This document shows, in pieces, positions 24,870 through 34,531 of a stretch of 64,000 bases of DNA. The stretch covers positions 1-64,000 of the forward strand of contig NZ_JABGCL010000015.1 of NCBI RefSeq assembly GCF_019800005.1. Direction: 5' to 3'. Under the pieces are notes generated by a model. The model did no database searches. It was not told where the DNA came from and worked only from the letters and a program-made list of their open reading frames with translations. The translations under genes were made by a program, and so were the position numbers. Source of the stretch: Geminicoccus harenae (GTDB taxonomy: Bacteria; Pseudomonadota; Alphaproteobacteria; Geminicoccales; Geminicoccaceae). Each line of letters starts with the position of its first letter. Positions within the stretch are counted from its first letter, which is position 1.

Positions 24870-26150
24870 CCATTTCGCCGGACAGGATCTGGGCCGGGTT
24901 GGGCACTGAGTCTGTGCAACTCGGTTGGCGATTGGAAGCGCAGCGCCGAGTATGGATGGATGTTGTTGTGGTCGTCGAACCAGACCCGCAGCAGGATCAG
25001 AACGGTGGTGATATCCGGCAGGATCGAGAGGTGTAGGTAGTCCCGCCGGAAGGTCTTCACGAACGCTTCAGCGATGTAGTCACTCTGCGGCGAGCGCACC
25101 GGCGCAGGCCAAGGGCAATGGCCGTGTTCCGGGTCTCCCTGGCGATGTAGGCGCTGCCGTTGTCCGACAGCCATTCGCATCAGGTGAGGCGTTTTCAGGC
25201 TGCCAAAGTGTTGCTCGACGCAGGTGACCATGAGGTCCTGGACCAGCATCCGCAGGAGGCGGATGCTCCATCTCCGCAGGAGCCAGTGTCAGAAGACGCT
25301 GGCGGTTCGCCGGAGACGCCGGCCGTGGTGCCCGACCATCGATCGGAGGAGGCGATCGATCCAATCCTACCGGGACGGCCGCCAGGAGACGGTCGCGGGA
25401 CGATGATTTCCCGTTCGCAGGCGTTGATCGCGAACAGGATGCGGGCAATCTCGTCGCGCCGGCAGCTCAGATCGAAGTGGCTCAAGCACCATGATCCGGC
25501 AGGAGCCGGATGATCCGCTTCCGGCAAGGACGGCGGCCAGCAGACCGCCGAGGGTGACTGTTCGAGGTCAGGGCGATCACCACGCCGTCATGTGTTCGGT
25601 CGGCTTGGCGTCCGATGTGACGCTGCAGAACCAGCCCATGGTTTTTAGAGTCAGGTTCCCGCGCTCCCGGCGACGGTTGAGGAGCGCCGTGATGCGGCGG
25701 TAGCCGTACGATTGCCGCTCCTCGGCTAGCTGCCGGATCAAGGGCAGAAGCCGGCTGTCGCCTGCCTGGCCGTACTGCCTACGCGGCTTGGTGGCATGAG
25801 TTTGGCGCGTGATCAGGTTTGAACGGGCAACTCTAAGGGAGCTGGCGATGGTCGTCATCACGAACCGTCCCCTGTGCCCGTGCCATGTCGAGGGCCTCTT
25901 CGAAGATCTCGCCCCCCAGGATCTTGTTGCCCCAAGCAGGCGCTCCAATTCACGGACCCGCCTCTCCAGGTCGCGCATCTGGCTCTGGCCGACCACTGGC
26001 TCAATCCGCCTGCACGGCCTCCAAGTCGCCCTCCAGCATCCGGCACCGCCACTTGAACAGTAGGCTAAAGCAAGATGCCGGCTTGGCCGGCGACCAGCGA
26101 CACACTCATGCCAGGCTGCCGGTCGAGAAGCGCCGTCGTTGCTGCATGGC
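24870..26150 (-). mobile_element. IS3-family (IS2-like) orfA-orfB remnant, decayed
   Basis: Minus-strand pieces match an IS2-type element. From 26.15 kb downwards: orfA GMSVSLVA then LLFKWRCRMLEGDLEAVQAD (frame break between them), orfA end RELERLLG, then orfB LIRQLAEERQSYGYRRITALLNRR, GLVLQRHIGRQADRTHDG, LFAINACEREIIV, LMVTCVEQHFG, and the DDE core segment PVRSPQSDYIAEAFVKTFRR with FDDHNNIHPYSALRFQSPTE. Multiple frameshifts and stops separate these, so no full transposase can be made. No terminal inverted repeats could be assigned by eye. Confidence 0.8.
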
Positions 26151-26224
26151 GCTAACCACCTCAACGCGGGGTGGACGACTGTTCGGCTCGGCTGACGCCC
26201 CTGTCCGACTCAAACGGGGTGCAG

Positions 26225-26794
26225 TCCAGCCACCTTACGCAGCCAAGGCCTTGAGCTTGAAGGCATTTTGGATGAGGTGAAGTCAGGGCTATAGGGCAGA
26301 TGGAACAGCAAGATCACCCCTGTGGCCTCGGTGAAACGCAACGCTCAGGCGCAGGCGTTCACCGCGGGGCAACGTCCGTGCGTGCGGGTCGTGTTCGTCT
26401 TGGCCCCAGGTCGCATCTATGATCACCAACCGCTCGGGATCGAGGTCGATTTGGCCGCCGAACCATACCTGCCGGCACTTCAGGACGTCGGGTCGGTCCT
26501 GCTCCCCAGTGTGCCCGGTCCTTTTGCGCGTCAGGCCGAGACGGCGGAAGAACCGCTGCCGGGTGCCGCACCCAAAGCCGTGGCCGCGCGCGCGGTCAGC
26601 GCGGTGCGCAGTTCTTCGGTGGTGGGGCCGGGCGTTGCCTCCAGCAGTTCCCGGAGCAACCCGCCCTGCGCCTCGACGTGGGTGGAGCGGCGACTACTAC
26701 TGAGCCAGCCAAGCTGCGGGCTGCCCCCTGTGTCCGTTCCAGCGCGCGCCACCGGCTCACGCTCGCGACGATCGATTGAAAGCGCCTTTGCCAT
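26225..26794 (-). mobile_element. IS630-family transposase remnant, internally deleted
   Basis: The frame starts MAKALSID at 26794, the usual IS630-type N-terminus, followed by LLRELLEATPGPTTEELRTAL. After frameshifts come RFFRRLGLTRKK, IDLDPERLVIIDATW, AKTNTTRTHGRCP, and then, after a jump of roughly 50-70 residues, LLFHLPYSPDF and QNAFKLKALAA. In the normal protein the first catalytic Asp lies in the DETWA motif (here DATWA) and the last segment carries YSPDLNPIE. The element is non-functional by several frameshifts and an internal deletion. Confidence 0.78.
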
Positions 26795-27165
26795 CCCCGC
26801 CAGCCTCCGTCCCGGCGGCATCCTGAATCAGGACCAGGGGCTGGTGTGAGGCCCCTTAACGATCCGATCGGGGCGGAGGATGCTCCAGGAGCCCGGGCAG
26901 CGCCCTTGCTGCTGGCAGGGAATGGGGGTGGTGTGCAGCCCGGCACTCCGACTGCACCAGGGAGGCCCGGCCGGATCCGGCCTGTGGGGCTGAAGCAACC
27001 GGGAGGCGAACTCAGCCGAAGATGTGATTGCCGTCGTCATGATGATGGTCATGGCATGACTGTACCATGACTGGGAGCCGGCCCGCATCAGCCGGTTTGG
27101 GAGGCAGGCAGCCTCGCGATTATTGGCCGGCTACTGAGGCATGGCCGATGCGGGATGCCCGAGTG
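26795..27165. other. Intergenic, nothing recognised
   Basis: Between the IS630 remnant and HU I see no credible gene. It probably includes eroded IS flank. A CATGATGATGGTCATGGCATG run near 27036-27056 is low complexity and not assigned. Confidence 0.35.
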
Positions 27166-27438
27166 TCAGGCGACGGAGTCCTTGAGGCCCTTGCCGGGCT
27201 TGAAGCGCACCGCCTTGGAGGCCTCGATCGTGATCGTCTTGCCGGTCTGCGGGTTGCGGCCCTCGCGCGCGGCGCGTTCCACCACCTCGAACGAGCCGAA
27301 GCCGGTGATGGTGACCTTGTCCCCGCCCTTGAGCGCCGCCTGGATGCTGTCCAGGATGGCGCGCACCGCCTTCGTCGAGTCGGCCTTGGTGATCCCGGCC
27401 TTCTCTGCGACCGCCGAAGTCAGTTCGTCCAAGGTCAT
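27166..27438 (-). CDS. hup: HU-family DNA-binding protein
   Basis: This 90-aa nucleoid protein is the HU/IHF family length and has the signature ITGFGSFEVVERAAREGRNP with QTGKTI and the KAVRFKPGKGLKD C-terminus. It binds and bends DNA non-specifically as a dimer. The ATG has AGGAG eight bases upstream. It is divergent from the flavoprotein gene with a 52-bp gap. Position next to an IS graveyard is probably incidental. Confidence 0.96.
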   Translation of the reverse strand: MTLDELTSAVAEKAGITKADSTKAVRAILDSIQAALKGGDKVTITGFGSFEVVERAAREGRNPQTGKTITIEASKAVRFKPGKGLKDSVA

Positions 27439-27490
27439 GGAGTACTCCTCTGCATGACTAAAGGTGAAACGCGCATTATCATGGCAATCG

Positions 27491-28771
27491 ATGGTTGCAA
27501 ATACCGATAGGGACTGGCCGTACCGCCCCGGCGTGCCACGGGTCGTGGTGATCGGCGCGGGGCCGGCTGGGCTGATCGCCGCCGAGCGACTGGCCGAACG
27601 ACGAATATCTCCAGTCATCGTGGAGGGTTCGCGCAGCCCTGCGAGAAAATTCCTGATCGCCGGCAGAGGCGGCCTGAACCTGACCCATGTCGGCACGGTC
27701 GAACGACTTTGCCTTCACTTCGGCAGTGAACAGTCCTGGCTGCGCCCACATTTGGCGCGCTTCGACGCGGATGCACTGCGCAGTTGGGCCGACGGCCTGG
27801 GGGCCGAGACCTTCATCGGCACGAGCGGGCGGGTCTTCCCCCGCGCGCTGAAGGCGACCGGCCTGGTGCGAGCCTGGCTGGCACGACTGGAGCGGCTGGG
27901 TGTGACCTCGAAGCTGCGCACCCGGCTGGTCGGGATCGGGCCTGACCGGCTGCTGCGGCTGCAGGGGCCGGACGGCATTAGCGAGCTCCGCCCGGATGCG
28001 GCGATCCTGGCGATGGGCGGGGCGAGCTGGCCGAGGCTGGGCTCGGACGGCGCCTGGGTCCCGATGCTCCGTGACCTGGGGGTGACCGTCCGGACGCTGC
28101 GGCCGGCCAATGTCGGCATGCTGGTGCCCTGGTCCGAGCTGGCCCGCCAGCGGCTGCAAGGCATCCCGCTCAAGAACCTGGCAGGGCGTGCCGGGGGTGC
28201 GGCGGCCCGGGGCGAGCTGGTGCTGACCAGCTATGGGGTCGAGGGCCAGCTCGTCTACGCGCTGGGCCGCGCCCTGCGTGAGGAGCTGGAGGCGAACGGC
28301 ACCGCCACGCTCCGCCTCGACCTGAAACCCGACCTCACCCTGGCCCAGGTCGAGGCCAGGCTGGCGCGGCCACGCGGCAGCCGCTCCTTTCCGACCTGGC
28401 TCACCGGCAGCCTGCGCCTGCCTCCCATCGTGCCCTTCCTCCTGCGCGAGCTGGGCCACGGTCCGGATCTCAGTGCCGCCGAGCTGGCGCGGGCGATCAA
28501 GGACCTGCCCGTGCCGGTGACCGGTACCAGGCCGATCGCGGAGGCGATCAGCAGTGCCGGCGGCGTGGCGCTGGCCGAGCTCGACGAGCGGCTGATGCTG
28601 CGCCGCGTGCCTGGCCTGTTCGTCGCCGGCGAGATGCTGGACTGGGAAGCGCCGACCGGCGGCTACCTGCTCCAGGCCTGCTTCTCGACCGGCGTCGCCG
28701 CGGCCGAGGGCATGCTGGCCTGGCTCACGGCACCAGCAGGATCTTGCCGATATGGGCCGAGCTCTCCATGA
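27491..28771 (+). CDS. NAD(P)/FAD-dependent oxidoreductase, HI0933/BaiN-like (TIGR03862-type)
   Basis: The 426-aa flavoprotein has the FAD motif VVVIGAGPAGLIAAERLAE near its N-terminus, KFLIAGRGGLNLTH (the HI0933 family GRCN-type segment), ILAMGGASWPRLGSDG, and the C-terminal GEMLDWEAPTGGYLLQACFSTG. Its cellular reaction is unknown. The ATG at 27491 is favoured because the Rossmann strand follows soon after; an in-frame ATG 9 codons upstream exists. Its last 47 bp overlap the convergent quinone oxidoreductase gene. Confidence 0.88.
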   Translation: MVANTDRDWPYRPGVPRVVVIGAGPAGLIAAERLAERRISPVIVEGSRSPARKFLIAGRGGLNLTHVGTVERLCLHFGSEQSWLRPHLARFDADALRSWADGLGAETFIGTSGRVFPRALKATGLVRAWLARLERLGVTSKLRTRLVGIGPDRLLRLQGPDGISELRPDAAILAMGGASWPRLGSDGAWVPMLRDLGVTVRTLRPANVGMLVPWSELARQRLQGIPLKNLAGRAGGAAARGELVLTSYGVEGQLVYALGRALREELEANGTATLRLDLKPDLTLAQVEARLARPRGSRSFPTWLTGSLRLPPIVPFLLRELGHGPDLSAAELARAIKDLPVPVTGTRPIAEAISSAGGVALAELDERLMLRRVPGLFVAGEMLDWEAPTGGYLLQACFSTGVAAAEGMLAWLTAPAGSCRYGPSSP

Positions 28772-29726
28772 GCCGGTGCGCCTCCACCACCTGGTCGAGC
28801 GGCAGGACCGCGTGGACCACCGGGCGGATCCGGCCGGCCGAGAGGATCGGCCAGACCTGCTCGCGCAGCTCGCGGGCGATCTGGCCCTTCTCCGCGACCG
28901 AGCGCGGGCGCAGCGTCGAGCCGGTCCAGGTCAACCGCTTGGCCATCAGCCGGGTGAAGTCGGCCTCGACTTGGGCGCCTTCCAGCCAGGCGATCTGCAC
29001 GATCCGGCCTTCCACCGCGGCGGCGTCCAGGTTGCGCGAGACATAGGAGCCGCCGACCATGTCCAGGATCAGGTCGACGCCCTTGCCGCCGGTGGCTTCC
29101 CGGACCACCGCCACGAAGTCTTCCCGGCGATAGTCGATCCCGCGCGTTGCCCCCAGTTCCTCGCAGGCCCGGACCTTGTCCGGGGAGCCGGCGGTGGCGA
29201 ACACCTCAGCACCGAACGCATGGGCCAGCTGGATCGCCGTCACCCCGATGCCCGAGCTGCCGCCATGCACCAGGAACCGCTCGCCCTGCCGCAGCCGGCC
29301 GCGCTGGAACACGTTGGTCCAGACGGTGAAGTAGGTTTCCGGCAGGCCGCCCGCCTCGACCGTGCTCCAGCCATCCGGCACCGGCAGCACCTGCTCCACC
29401 GGGGCGGTGCAGTATTCGGCATAGCCGCCGGATGCGACCAGGGCGCAGACGGCATCGCCCAGGGCCACGCCCGCTGCGCCCTCCCCCAGCGCCACGACCT
29501 CGCCCGCGACCTCCAGCCCGGGCACGTCGGAAGCGCCGGGCGGCGGCGGGTAGGCGCCCATGCGCTGGAACACGTCCGGGCGGTTGACGCCGGCGCTCGC
29601 CACCCGGATCAGCACCTCGCCCGGCCCAGGTTGAGGCACCGGCATCCGGGCGATCTCCAGGACTTCCGGGCCGCCCGGGCGGGCGATCCTGACATGGCGC
29701 ATGGAGCTGGGGATCTGGTCCGACAT
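28725..29726 (-). CDS. NAD(P)H-quinone oxidoreductase, PIG3/Qor type
   Basis: The 333-aa protein is a zinc-free medium-chain dehydrogenase. PSSMRHVRIARPGGPEVLEI opens the GroES-like domain, and the NADPH motif is HGGSSGIGVTAIQLAHAFGA (about residues 150-169), with GSTLRPRS near residue 290 typical of the PIG3 group. It likely reduces quinones with NADPH. AAGGA lies about 9 bases before the ATG. The 3' end overlaps the convergent flavoprotein gene by 47 bp. Confidence 0.9.
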   Translation of the reverse strand: MSDQIPSSMRHVRIARPGGPEVLEIARMPVPQPGPGEVLIRVASAGVNRPDVFQRMGAYPPPPGASDVPGLEVAGEVVALGEGAAGVALGDAVCALVASGGYAEYCTAPVEQVLPVPDGWSTVEAGGLPETYFTVWTNVFQRGRLRQGERFLVHGGSSGIGVTAIQLAHAFGAEVFATAGSPDKVRACEELGATRGIDYRREDFVAVVREATGGKGVDLILDMVGGSYVSRNLDAAAVEGRIVQIAWLEGAQVEADFTRLMAKRLTWTGSTLRPRSVAEKGQIARELREQVWPILSAGRIRPVVHAVLPLDQVVEAHRLMESSAHIGKILLVP

Positions 29727-29890
29727 CCTGGCGTTTCCTTGGTGGCGGTTCTTTCGGCACCGAAGGCACGGCTGGCACGGGAGCGCAAGGGCGTGTGACT
29801 TCGCTCAGGCCTGCGCTTACCGGGTGATCGGCGCCCTTGTCCGGCCCGCCGGCCATCACCATTATGCGGCATTCCCAGACATACCGAACA

Positions 29891-30502
29891 ATGACCAGCA
29901 CGACTGCACGAACCAGGGCACGGATGATCGCCGAGGAGCCGCTCCACGCGGCCGCCGGGCGTCAGCATGTCCGCGGCGGCGCCCGGATAGGGGGCCCCTC
30001 GCGCGCCTGCGCCTGGCCCAATTGTGACGCCTGCGGCGAGTATCGGGCACCCCGCTCCCGCAACTCGCTGCGCGAATACCAGTGGCTGTGCCTGGAGCAC
30101 GTGCGCGAGTTCAACCGCAACTGGGACTTTTTCCAGGGCATGAACAGCGACGAGATCGAGGCGATGCGCCGCGATGACGTGACCTGGAGCCGTCCCACCT
30201 GGCCGCCGGGCCTGAACACGGCCGACCTGCGTCTGAAGGACCCGTTCGAGCTCCTGCATGCCCACGGCTTCACCCGGCACCGGCCGGAGCCGCCCAAGCG
30301 CCCGCCGACCACCGCCCAGTCCCATGCCCGCACGCTGGGCCTGGAGCCGGGCTTCACGGTGTCGGAGCTGAAGACCCGCTACAAGTCGCTGGCCAAGCAG
30401 CACCACCCGGACCTGCATGGCGGCGACCGGCACCAGGAGGAGCGGCTGAAGGAGATCAACGCCGCCTATACTTGGCTCCTGGCCCATCCGGGCGAGCGCT
30501 AG
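29891..30502 (+). CDS. J-domain (DnaJ-like) protein
   Basis: The C-terminal 60 residues form a J domain, with HHPDLHGG carrying the HPD needed to stimulate Hsp70. The middle has a cysteine/histidine cluster CAWPNCDACGEYRAP ... WLCLEHVREFN that may bind zinc, followed by NWDFFQGM and DVTWSRPTWP, the usual layout of the alphaproteobacterial J-protein found before cobS. I chose the ATG at 29891 (203 aa); starts at 29837 or 29924 are possible because no strong ribosome site is visible. It lies upstream of NUDIX-cobS-cobT, a recurrent context. Confidence 0.88.
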   Translation: MTSTTARTRARMIAEEPLHAAAGRQHVRGGARIGGPSRACAWPNCDACGEYRAPRSRNSLREYQWLCLEHVREFNRNWDFFQGMNSDEIEAMRRDDVTWSRPTWPPGLNTADLRLKDPFELLHAHGFTRHRPEPPKRPPTTAQSHARTLGLEPGFTVSELKTRYKSLAKQHHPDLHGGDRHQEERLKEINAAYTWLLAHPGER

Positions 30503-30565
30503 CGAGCCCTCGCCCGGCCGCCCCTTCCCCTTCCCAGCCGCACGCGGCACCAGCGGAGCCAGCCG

Positions 30566-31285
30566 ATGACAGGCCAACCAGAGCTTTGCCGGGTCGACGA
30601 GGTAGTGGCGCGCCTGGATGAAGGCCCATGGCCATGGGCCGTGGCGGAACGGGCCCGGATCGACGCGCACTGGGCCGGGCTGATCGCGGCCAATCCCGCC
30701 TTGTACAACGGCCAGGTCCTGATCGCGCGGGACCGCCGGTTCGCCGGCAACCGGCTGGAGGTGCGCTACACGCCCACGGACTATGCGGCCTTCCTCACCT
30801 TCCGCGACCTGGGCTTCCCCGACCCGTCCAGCAGCAACTGCTTTGGCCTGGCGGCCCTGCGCGCCTCGGATGGCGGCTTCCTCCTGGGCGTGATGGGCGG
30901 GCACACCGCCAATCCCGGCCGGGTCTATTTTCCCGGCGGCACGCCCGAGCCGGCCGACGTCCTGCCAGACGGCCGGGTCGACCTATTGGGCAACGTGCTG
31001 CGCGAGCTCGGTGAGGAAACCGGCCTCCTGCCCGGCGAAGTCGAGGTGGCGCCTGGCTGGATCGTGGCGGTCGAGGGCGGCCGCACCGCGCTGATGCGCG
31101 AGATCCGGATCGACCTGCCGGCCGAGGCGGCGCGTGCGCGGATCATGGAATTTCTCGCCGCCGAGGCGGAACCGGAGCTGGCGGGCATCCGGATCGTCCG
31201 CACACCGGAGGAAGCGGAGCAGGACGCGGTGCCGGGCTTCGTCCGCTCCTATCTCCGCCATGCCTTCGGGTCGCAGCCGGGCTGA
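30566..31285 (+). CDS. NUDIX hydrolase with expanded Nudix box
   Basis: The 239-aa protein hydrolyses a nucleoside diphosphate linked to some other moiety. The Nudix box is split: GGTPEPADVLPDGRVDLLGN is followed by VLRELGEETGL, so the usual G-x5-E spacing is enlarged by about nine residues before the catalytic REx2EE helix. The N-terminal half (about 1-100) is an extra region with YTPTDYAAFLTFRDLGFP. This layout resembles NUDT-like ADP-sugar or CoA-type hydrolases, but no substrate is assigned. Confidence 0.85.
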   Translation: MTGQPELCRVDEVVARLDEGPWPWAVAERARIDAHWAGLIAANPALYNGQVLIARDRRFAGNRLEVRYTPTDYAAFLTFRDLGFPDPSSSNCFGLAALRASDGGFLLGVMGGHTANPGRVYFPGGTPEPADVLPDGRVDLLGNVLRELGEETGLLPGEVEVAPGWIVAVEGGRTALMREIRIDLPAEAARARIMEFLAAEAEPELAGIRIVRTPEEAEQDAVPGFVRSYLRHAFGSQPG

Positions 31286-31497
31286 CGAATCCCCGCTCCA
31301 GGCCTCGCAGATGCGCGTCGGGGCACCTACATTAGCCTTGAGGCGGACCCGGCGGGGTTGGCGCGGGTGGAAACGTTCTGCTAGCGTCGCGGTTGTCGGG
31401 GTGGGCGTTGCGGGTGCAGCGCCCTCGTTCGGGCGGGCTGTTCGCTCCGCGCCCTGCGCCACCATCGCCTCGCTACCTTCGCGTCTTCGGATCCGTC

Positions 31498-32514
31498 ATG
31501 ACCGTCGCTGATCAGAGTCCGCTCCTCGATCCGTCGAACCGGATCGACCTGCCCGCCAAGCCCGACATCCGGCTCTCGGTCCGCCAGACCTTCGGGATCG
31601 ACAGTGATCTTGAGGTGGATGCCTACAGCCGGCGCACCGACTATGTGCCCGACCTCGACGAGGCCTACCGCTTCGACCACGACACCACGCTCGCGATCCT
31701 GGCCGGCTTTGCCTACAACCGCCGGGTGATGATCCAGGGCTATCACGGCACCGGCAAGTCGACCCATATCGAGCAGGTCGCGTCCCGGCTGAACTGGCCC
31801 TGCGTGCGGGTCAACCTGGACAGCCATATCAGCCGCATCGACCTGGTCGGCAAGGACGCCATCGTGCTGCGCGACGGCAAGCAGGTCACCGAGTACCGGG
31901 AAGGCATCCTGCCCTGGTCCCTGCAGAACCCGGTGGCGCTGGTGTTCGACGAGTATGATGCCGGCCGCCCGGACGTGATGTTCGTGATCCAGCGCGTGCT
32001 GGAGAGCCAGGGCCGCATGACCCTGCTCGACCAGAACAAGGTGCTGCGCTCGCACCCCTCCTTCCGGCTGTTCGCCACCGCCAACACGGTGGGCCTGGGC
32101 GACACGTCCGGCCTCTACCACGGCACCCAGCAGATCAATCAGGGCCAGATGGACCGCTGGTCGATCGTGACCCAGCTCAACTATCTGGAGCATGACGCCG
32201 AGGTCCGGATCGTGCTGGCCAAGTGCCCAGACTACGACACGGCCGAGGGGCGCAAGCAGGTCTCACAGATGGTGAGCCTGGCCGACCTGACCCGCAACGG
32301 CTTCGTCGCCGGCGACGTCTCGACGGTGATGTCGCCCCGCACGGTGATCACCTGGGCGGAGAACGCGCGGATCTTCAAGAGCCTGCCGCTCGCCTTCCGC
32401 CTGACCTTCCTGAACAAGTGCGACGAGGCCGAGCGGACCACGATCGCGGAATATTACCAGCGCTGCTTCGGCCAGGAGCTGCCGGAATCGGCGACGCGGC
32501 TGGCTTTGGCCTGA
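31498..32514 (+). CDS. cobS: Cobaltochelatase subunit CobS
   Basis: CobS is the AAA+ ATPase subunit of the aerobic CobNST cobaltochelatase that inserts Co2+ into hydrogenobyrinic acid a,c-diamide. The 338-aa protein has Walker A GYHGTGKS at residues 81-88 and Walker [10 protein letters not shown] at about 147-154, with [16 protein letters not shown] between them. The ATG at 31498 gives the typical N-terminus [13 protein letters not shown]. cobT follows 81 bp downstream. cobN is not in the window. Confidence 0.96.
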   Translation: MTVADQSPLLDPSNRIDLPAKPDIRLSVRQTFGIDSDLEVDAYSRRTDYVPDLDEAYRFDHDTTLAILAGFAYNRRVMIQGYHGTGKSTHIEQVASRLNWPCVRVNLDSHISRIDLVGKDAIVLRDGKQVTEYREGILPWSLQNPVALVFDEYDAGRPDVMFVIQRVLESQGRMTLLDQNKVLRSHPSFRLFATANTVGLGDTSGLYHGTQQINQGQMDRWSIVTQLNYLEHDAEVRIVLAKCPDYDTAEGRKQVSQMVSLADLTRNGFVAGDVSTVMSPRTVITWAENARIFKSLPLAFRLTFLNKCDEAERTTIAEYYQRCFGQELPESATRLALA

Positions 32515-32595
32515 TCCGTCGGGGCTTGACCGGCTGGCGACAGCGCAGGCCGGACCGGCGGCATCGCCGGCCGGCGGCATGAAGGGAGTGGCAGG

Positions 32596-34515
32596 GTGGC
32601 AGTCGTGGCAACCCGTTCCGGAACGCCCGAGCAGAGCAACCAGGCGGCCCGCGAGCGGATCGACAGTTTCCAGCGGGTCGTCGGCGCCACGGTGCGCGCG
32701 ATGGCGCGCAAGCCGAGCCTGGACGTGCAGTTCCGGGCCGGCGAGAACCGGCGCCCGTCCGAAGGGCAGGCCGGTGGCGAATCGGTCCGCCTGCCCACGC
32801 CGCGCCAGGACTTCGCCAGGGCCGACCTCGCCCGGATCCGCGGCGAGGGCGACCAGTCGGCCCTGCGCCTGCGCCACCATGACGCCAAGCTCCATGCCCG
32901 CCACGCCCCCAATGGCGAGATCGCCCAGCTCGTCTACGACAAGATGGAGCAGGTCCGGGTCGAGGCGCTGGGCTCGTCGCGCATGGTCGGGGTGCGCGAG
33001 AACCTGCTGAACGCCTGGAAGGCCCGCACCCGCCCGATCGAGAGCGGCGGCCAGGAGCAGGCCGGGCACATGGCCGAGATCGTCGAGCTGTTCGCCCGCG
33101 AGCAGCTCCTGGGCGTCGATCTGCCCCCGCCCCATGCCAAGGCGCTGGAGCCCTGGCGCGACTATCTGGCCCAGCACATGGCCGGGCACCTGCCCAAGCT
33201 GGAATCGCTGCTCGCCGACCAGGAGCGGTTCGCGCTCGAGATGCGCGAGCTCCTGAACGACCTGGGCTTCACCACCGAGGACCTGCCCGAGGACGGCGAG
33301 GGACAGGATAGCCCCGAGGACCAGGACGACGACCAGGAAGAGGGCGGCGAAGGCGGCGAGCAGGGCCAGGACGGCGAGGGCCAGGACCAGCAGCAGGACA
33401 GCCAGACCAAGGAGATCAGCGCTGCTCAGGACGCTGCGATGGCCGAGGCCGGCGAGGGCGACGAGAGCCAGGACGCCATGGCCGAGATGGGGTCGGAGGA
33501 CGAGGGCGAGGCCCCGGCCACCAACCGGCCCAAGGCCGGCCACAACCAGGCCGATCCCAACGCCTATAAGGTGTTCACCCGCAAGTTCGACGAGGTGGTC
33601 ACGGTCGACGAGCTGTGCGGCCCCTCCGAGCTCACCCGGCTGCGCGGCCAGCTCGACCTGTCGCTGCAGCGCTTCCATGCCATGATCGGCAAGATGGCGA
33701 ACCGGCTGCAGCGCAAGCTGATGGCCCAGCAGCAGCGCTCCTGGCTGTTCGACCTGGACGAGGGCATCCTGGATGCGGCGCGGCTCACCCGCGTGGTGGT
33801 CAACCCGAGCCACGCGCTGACCTTCAAGGTCGAGAAGGAGACCGACTTCCGCGACACGGTGATGACCCTGCTCATCGACAATTCCGGGTCGATGCGCGGC
33901 CGACCGATCGCGGTGGCGGCGATGAGCGCCGACATCCTGGCGCGCACGCTGGAGCGCTGCGGCGTCAAGGTCGAGATCCTGGGCTTCACCACGAGGGCCT
34001 GGAAGGGCGGCCAGTCGCGCGAGCAGTGGCTGCGCGAGGGCAAGCCCGCCAATCCCGGGCGGCTGAACGACCTGCGCCATATCATCTACAAGGCCGCCGA
34101 CACGCCCTGGCGGCGCGGCCGCCGGGCGCTGGGCCTGATGCTGCGCGAGGGCCTGCTCAAGGAGAATATTGACGGCGAGGCGATCATGTGGGCGCACGAG
34201 CGCCTGCTCGCCCGCCCCGAGCAGCGCCGCATCCTGATGGTGATCTCCGATGGCGCCCCGGTGGACGACAGCACCCTGTCCTCCAATCCGGGCAACTATC
34301 TGGAGCGGCACCTGCGCCAGGTGATTGAGCAGATCGAGACGACCTCGCCCGTGCAGCTCCTGGCGATCGGCATCGGCCACGACGTGACCCGCTATTATCG
34401 CCGCGCGGTCACGATCTCCGATCCGGAGCAGCTGGGCGGCACCATGCTCAAGCAGCTGGCAGAGCTGTTCGACCTGGACGAGGACCGCCCGGGCCGGCGG
34501 CGGCGGGCGGCCTGA
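32596..34515 (+). CDS. cobT: Cobaltochelatase subunit CobT
   Basis: CobT partners CobS in the AAA+ chaperone-like motor of cobaltochelatase. The 639-aa protein has an N-terminal CobT region, a strongly acidic Glu/Gln/Asp linker (about residues 225-310, for example [20 protein letters not shown]), and a C-terminal VWA domain whose MIDAS motif DNSGSM is near residue 427. It starts with GTG and has GGGAG a few bases upstream. The acidic linker plus VWA layout mirrors magnesium-chelatase subunit D and supports the call. Confidence 0.95.
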   Translation: MAVVATRSGTPEQSNQAARERIDSFQRVVGATVRAMARKPSLDVQFRAGENRRPSEGQAGGESVRLPTPRQDFARADLARIRGEGDQSALRLRHHDAKLHARHAPNGEIAQLVYDKMEQVRVEALGSSRMVGVRENLLNAWKARTRPIESGGQEQAGHMAEIVELFAREQLLGVDLPPPHAKALEPWRDYLAQHMAGHLPKLESLLADQERFALEMRELLNDLGFTTEDLPEDGEGQDSPEDQDDDQEEGGEGGEQGQDGEGQDQQQDSQTKEISAAQDAAMAEAGEGDESQDAMAEMGSEDEGEAPATNRPKAGHNQADPNAYKVFTRKFDEVVTVDELCGPSELTRLRGQLDLSLQRFHAMIGKMANRLQRKLMAQQQRSWLFDLDEGILDAARLTRVVVNPSHALTFKVEKETDFRDTVMTLLIDNSGSMRGRPIAVAAMSADILARTLERCGVKVEILGFTTRAWKGGQSREQWLREGKPANPGRLNDLRHIIYKAADTPWRRGRRALGLMLREGLLKENIDGEAIMWAHERLLARPEQRRILMVISDGAPVDDSTLSSNPGNYLERHLRQVIEQIETTSPVQLLAIGIGHDVTRYYRRAVTISDPEQLGGTMLKQLAELFDLDEDRPGRRRRAA

Positions 34516-34531
34516 CCGGGCTCAGGCCCGG
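34516..34531 (+). terminator. Weak hairpin between convergent cobT and desaturase
   Basis: CCGGGC (34516-34521) and GCCCGG (34526-34531) form a 6-bp stem with loop TCAG directly after the cobT stop and overlapping the stop of the convergent desaturase. No U tract follows, so its role as a terminator is doubtful. Confidence 0.35.

Noticed and set aside
24200..27100. Possible CRISPR or phage remnant in the gene-poor region
   Set aside because: No regularly spaced repeats and no phage genes; the content is explained by three decayed IS transposases.
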